Origin: Clostridium saccharoperbutylacetonicum N1-4(HMT)
GTDB taxonomy: Bacteria; Bacillota; Clostridia; Clostridiales; Clostridiaceae
Length of the DNA stretch: 64,000 nucleotides
Reading direction: 5' to 3'
Assembly (NCBI RefSeq): GCF_000340885.1
Contig: NC_020291.1
Location: 3,285,001 to 3,349,000, forward strand
The first letter of the stretch is position 1. Every line of letters begins with the position of its first letter. Of the stretch, positions 63,749 to 64,000 are shown in pieces. The notes below the pieces were generated by a model. It made no database searches, had not been told where the DNA came from, and worked only from the letters and a program-made list of their open reading frames with translations. The position numbers were made by a program, and so were the translations under genes.

Positions 63749-64000
63749 TTAAGCTATACCATAACCATATTTTTCAAAGATCTTTTTGCATGTGTCAGTA
63801 AATAGAAAGTCCTCAAATGATTTTGCTGCATCAGCATTTTTACTAGCCTTAATTATTCCGATCGGGTATGTAATTGGTGAGTGCTTGTCATCAGGAACTG
63901 TTTCAATAATTTTTGCATCCTTACTACTTAGTGCATCACTTTTATAAACAAAACCTATATCAGCATTTCCGGAAGTAGACCAGGCAAGTACTTCTTTTAC
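63749..64000 (-). CDS. modA: Molybdate-binding protein ModA, C-terminal end (partial)
   Basis: The minus-strand frame is open to the right edge of the window and ends at TAA (complement of 63749-63751). The visible 83 residues include 'WSTSGNADIGFVYKSDA' and 'HSPITYPIGIIKAS', matching the end of ModA periplasmic molybdate-binding lipoproteins. It captures molybdate outside the membrane for ModBC. The N-terminus and lipobox are outside the window. Confidence 0.88.
   Translation of the reverse strand, partial: VKEVLAWSTSGNADIGFVYKSDALSSKDAKIIETVPDDKHSPITYPIGIIKASKNADAAKSFEDFLFTDTCKKIFEKYGYGIA

Overview
The window is low-GC, Gram-positive, strictly anaerobic DNA, most consistent with Clostridium sensu stricto. 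Supporting signs are very AT-rich intergenic DNA, strong AGGAGG-type ribosome binding sites, a spoIIM sporulation gene, a T-box controlled trp operon, an AsrABC sulfite reductase, ferredoxin-style nitrate reductase genes, and an AnfO-like nitrogenase accessory gene beside molybdate uptake genes. A nitrogen-fixing, saccharolytic or solventogenic clostridium is a reasonable inference; the species cannot be proved from this window. I saw no rRNA, tRNA, CRISPR array or prophage.

Layout. 1-1.0 kb: end of a FUSC-type membrane protein. 1.6-11.3 kb: a nitrate assimilation block made of a NarK transporter (minus strand), a Crp/Fnr regulator with no ordinary start codon, asrABC, a molybdopterin nitrate reductase, a four-cluster ferredoxin, a flavoprotein reductase and mobA. 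Two matching inverted repeats (CGTGAT-N4-ATCACG) lie in front of narK and of asrA. 11.7-17.6 kb: a probable Moco-family riboswitch with terminator, then eight molybdopterin cofactor genes. 18.5-25.3 kb: an aldo/keto reductase behind a MerR-type promoter, then larMN-Q-O (nickel uptake) and larC-E-B (nickel-pincer cofactor synthesis), without larA. 25.4-34.2 kb: xpt, RNase Z, an acyltransferase, an ABC-F ATPase with an attenuator-like leader, plsC, a TetM-like GTPase and a YgjP-type metallopeptidase. 34.3-44.0 kb: a membrane-anchored binding protein paired with a histidine kinase, a YdcZ pair with a divergent Crp-like regulator, a CDP-alcohol phosphatidyltransferase, a ferric-reductase-like flavocytochrome, a PQQ-type sugar dehydrogenase and a DEAD-box helicase. 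44.6-52.6 kb: an Rrf2 regulator and the trp operon (trpEGDCFBA) behind a T-box with a duplicated decision module, plus a hairpin repeat cluster between trpC and trpF. 52.7-57.4 kb: two unknown small proteins, a LysR regulator, a PanE-like reductase, spoIIM and a XerD-like protein with a degenerate active site. 57.5-64.0 kb: a secreted C39-like protease, an AnfO-like gene with a DUF2325-type partner, mop, and modA(partial)-modB-modC.

A molybdenum theme links several blocks: molybdate uptake (modABC), a molbindin (mop), cofactor synthesis (moa, moe, mob, mog), its putative riboswitch and the nitrate reductase that uses the cofactor. Nitrite from the reductase has no dedicated NirA/NirB-type enzyme here, so the siroheme enzyme AsrC is the obvious local candidate to reduce it.

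Five copies of one dispersed element (about 110-450 bp) lie between genes. They share ends reading ATAGATATCCAA and TTGGATATCTAT, fold as long imperfect hairpins and carry no gene. They look like a MITE family inserting at TA.
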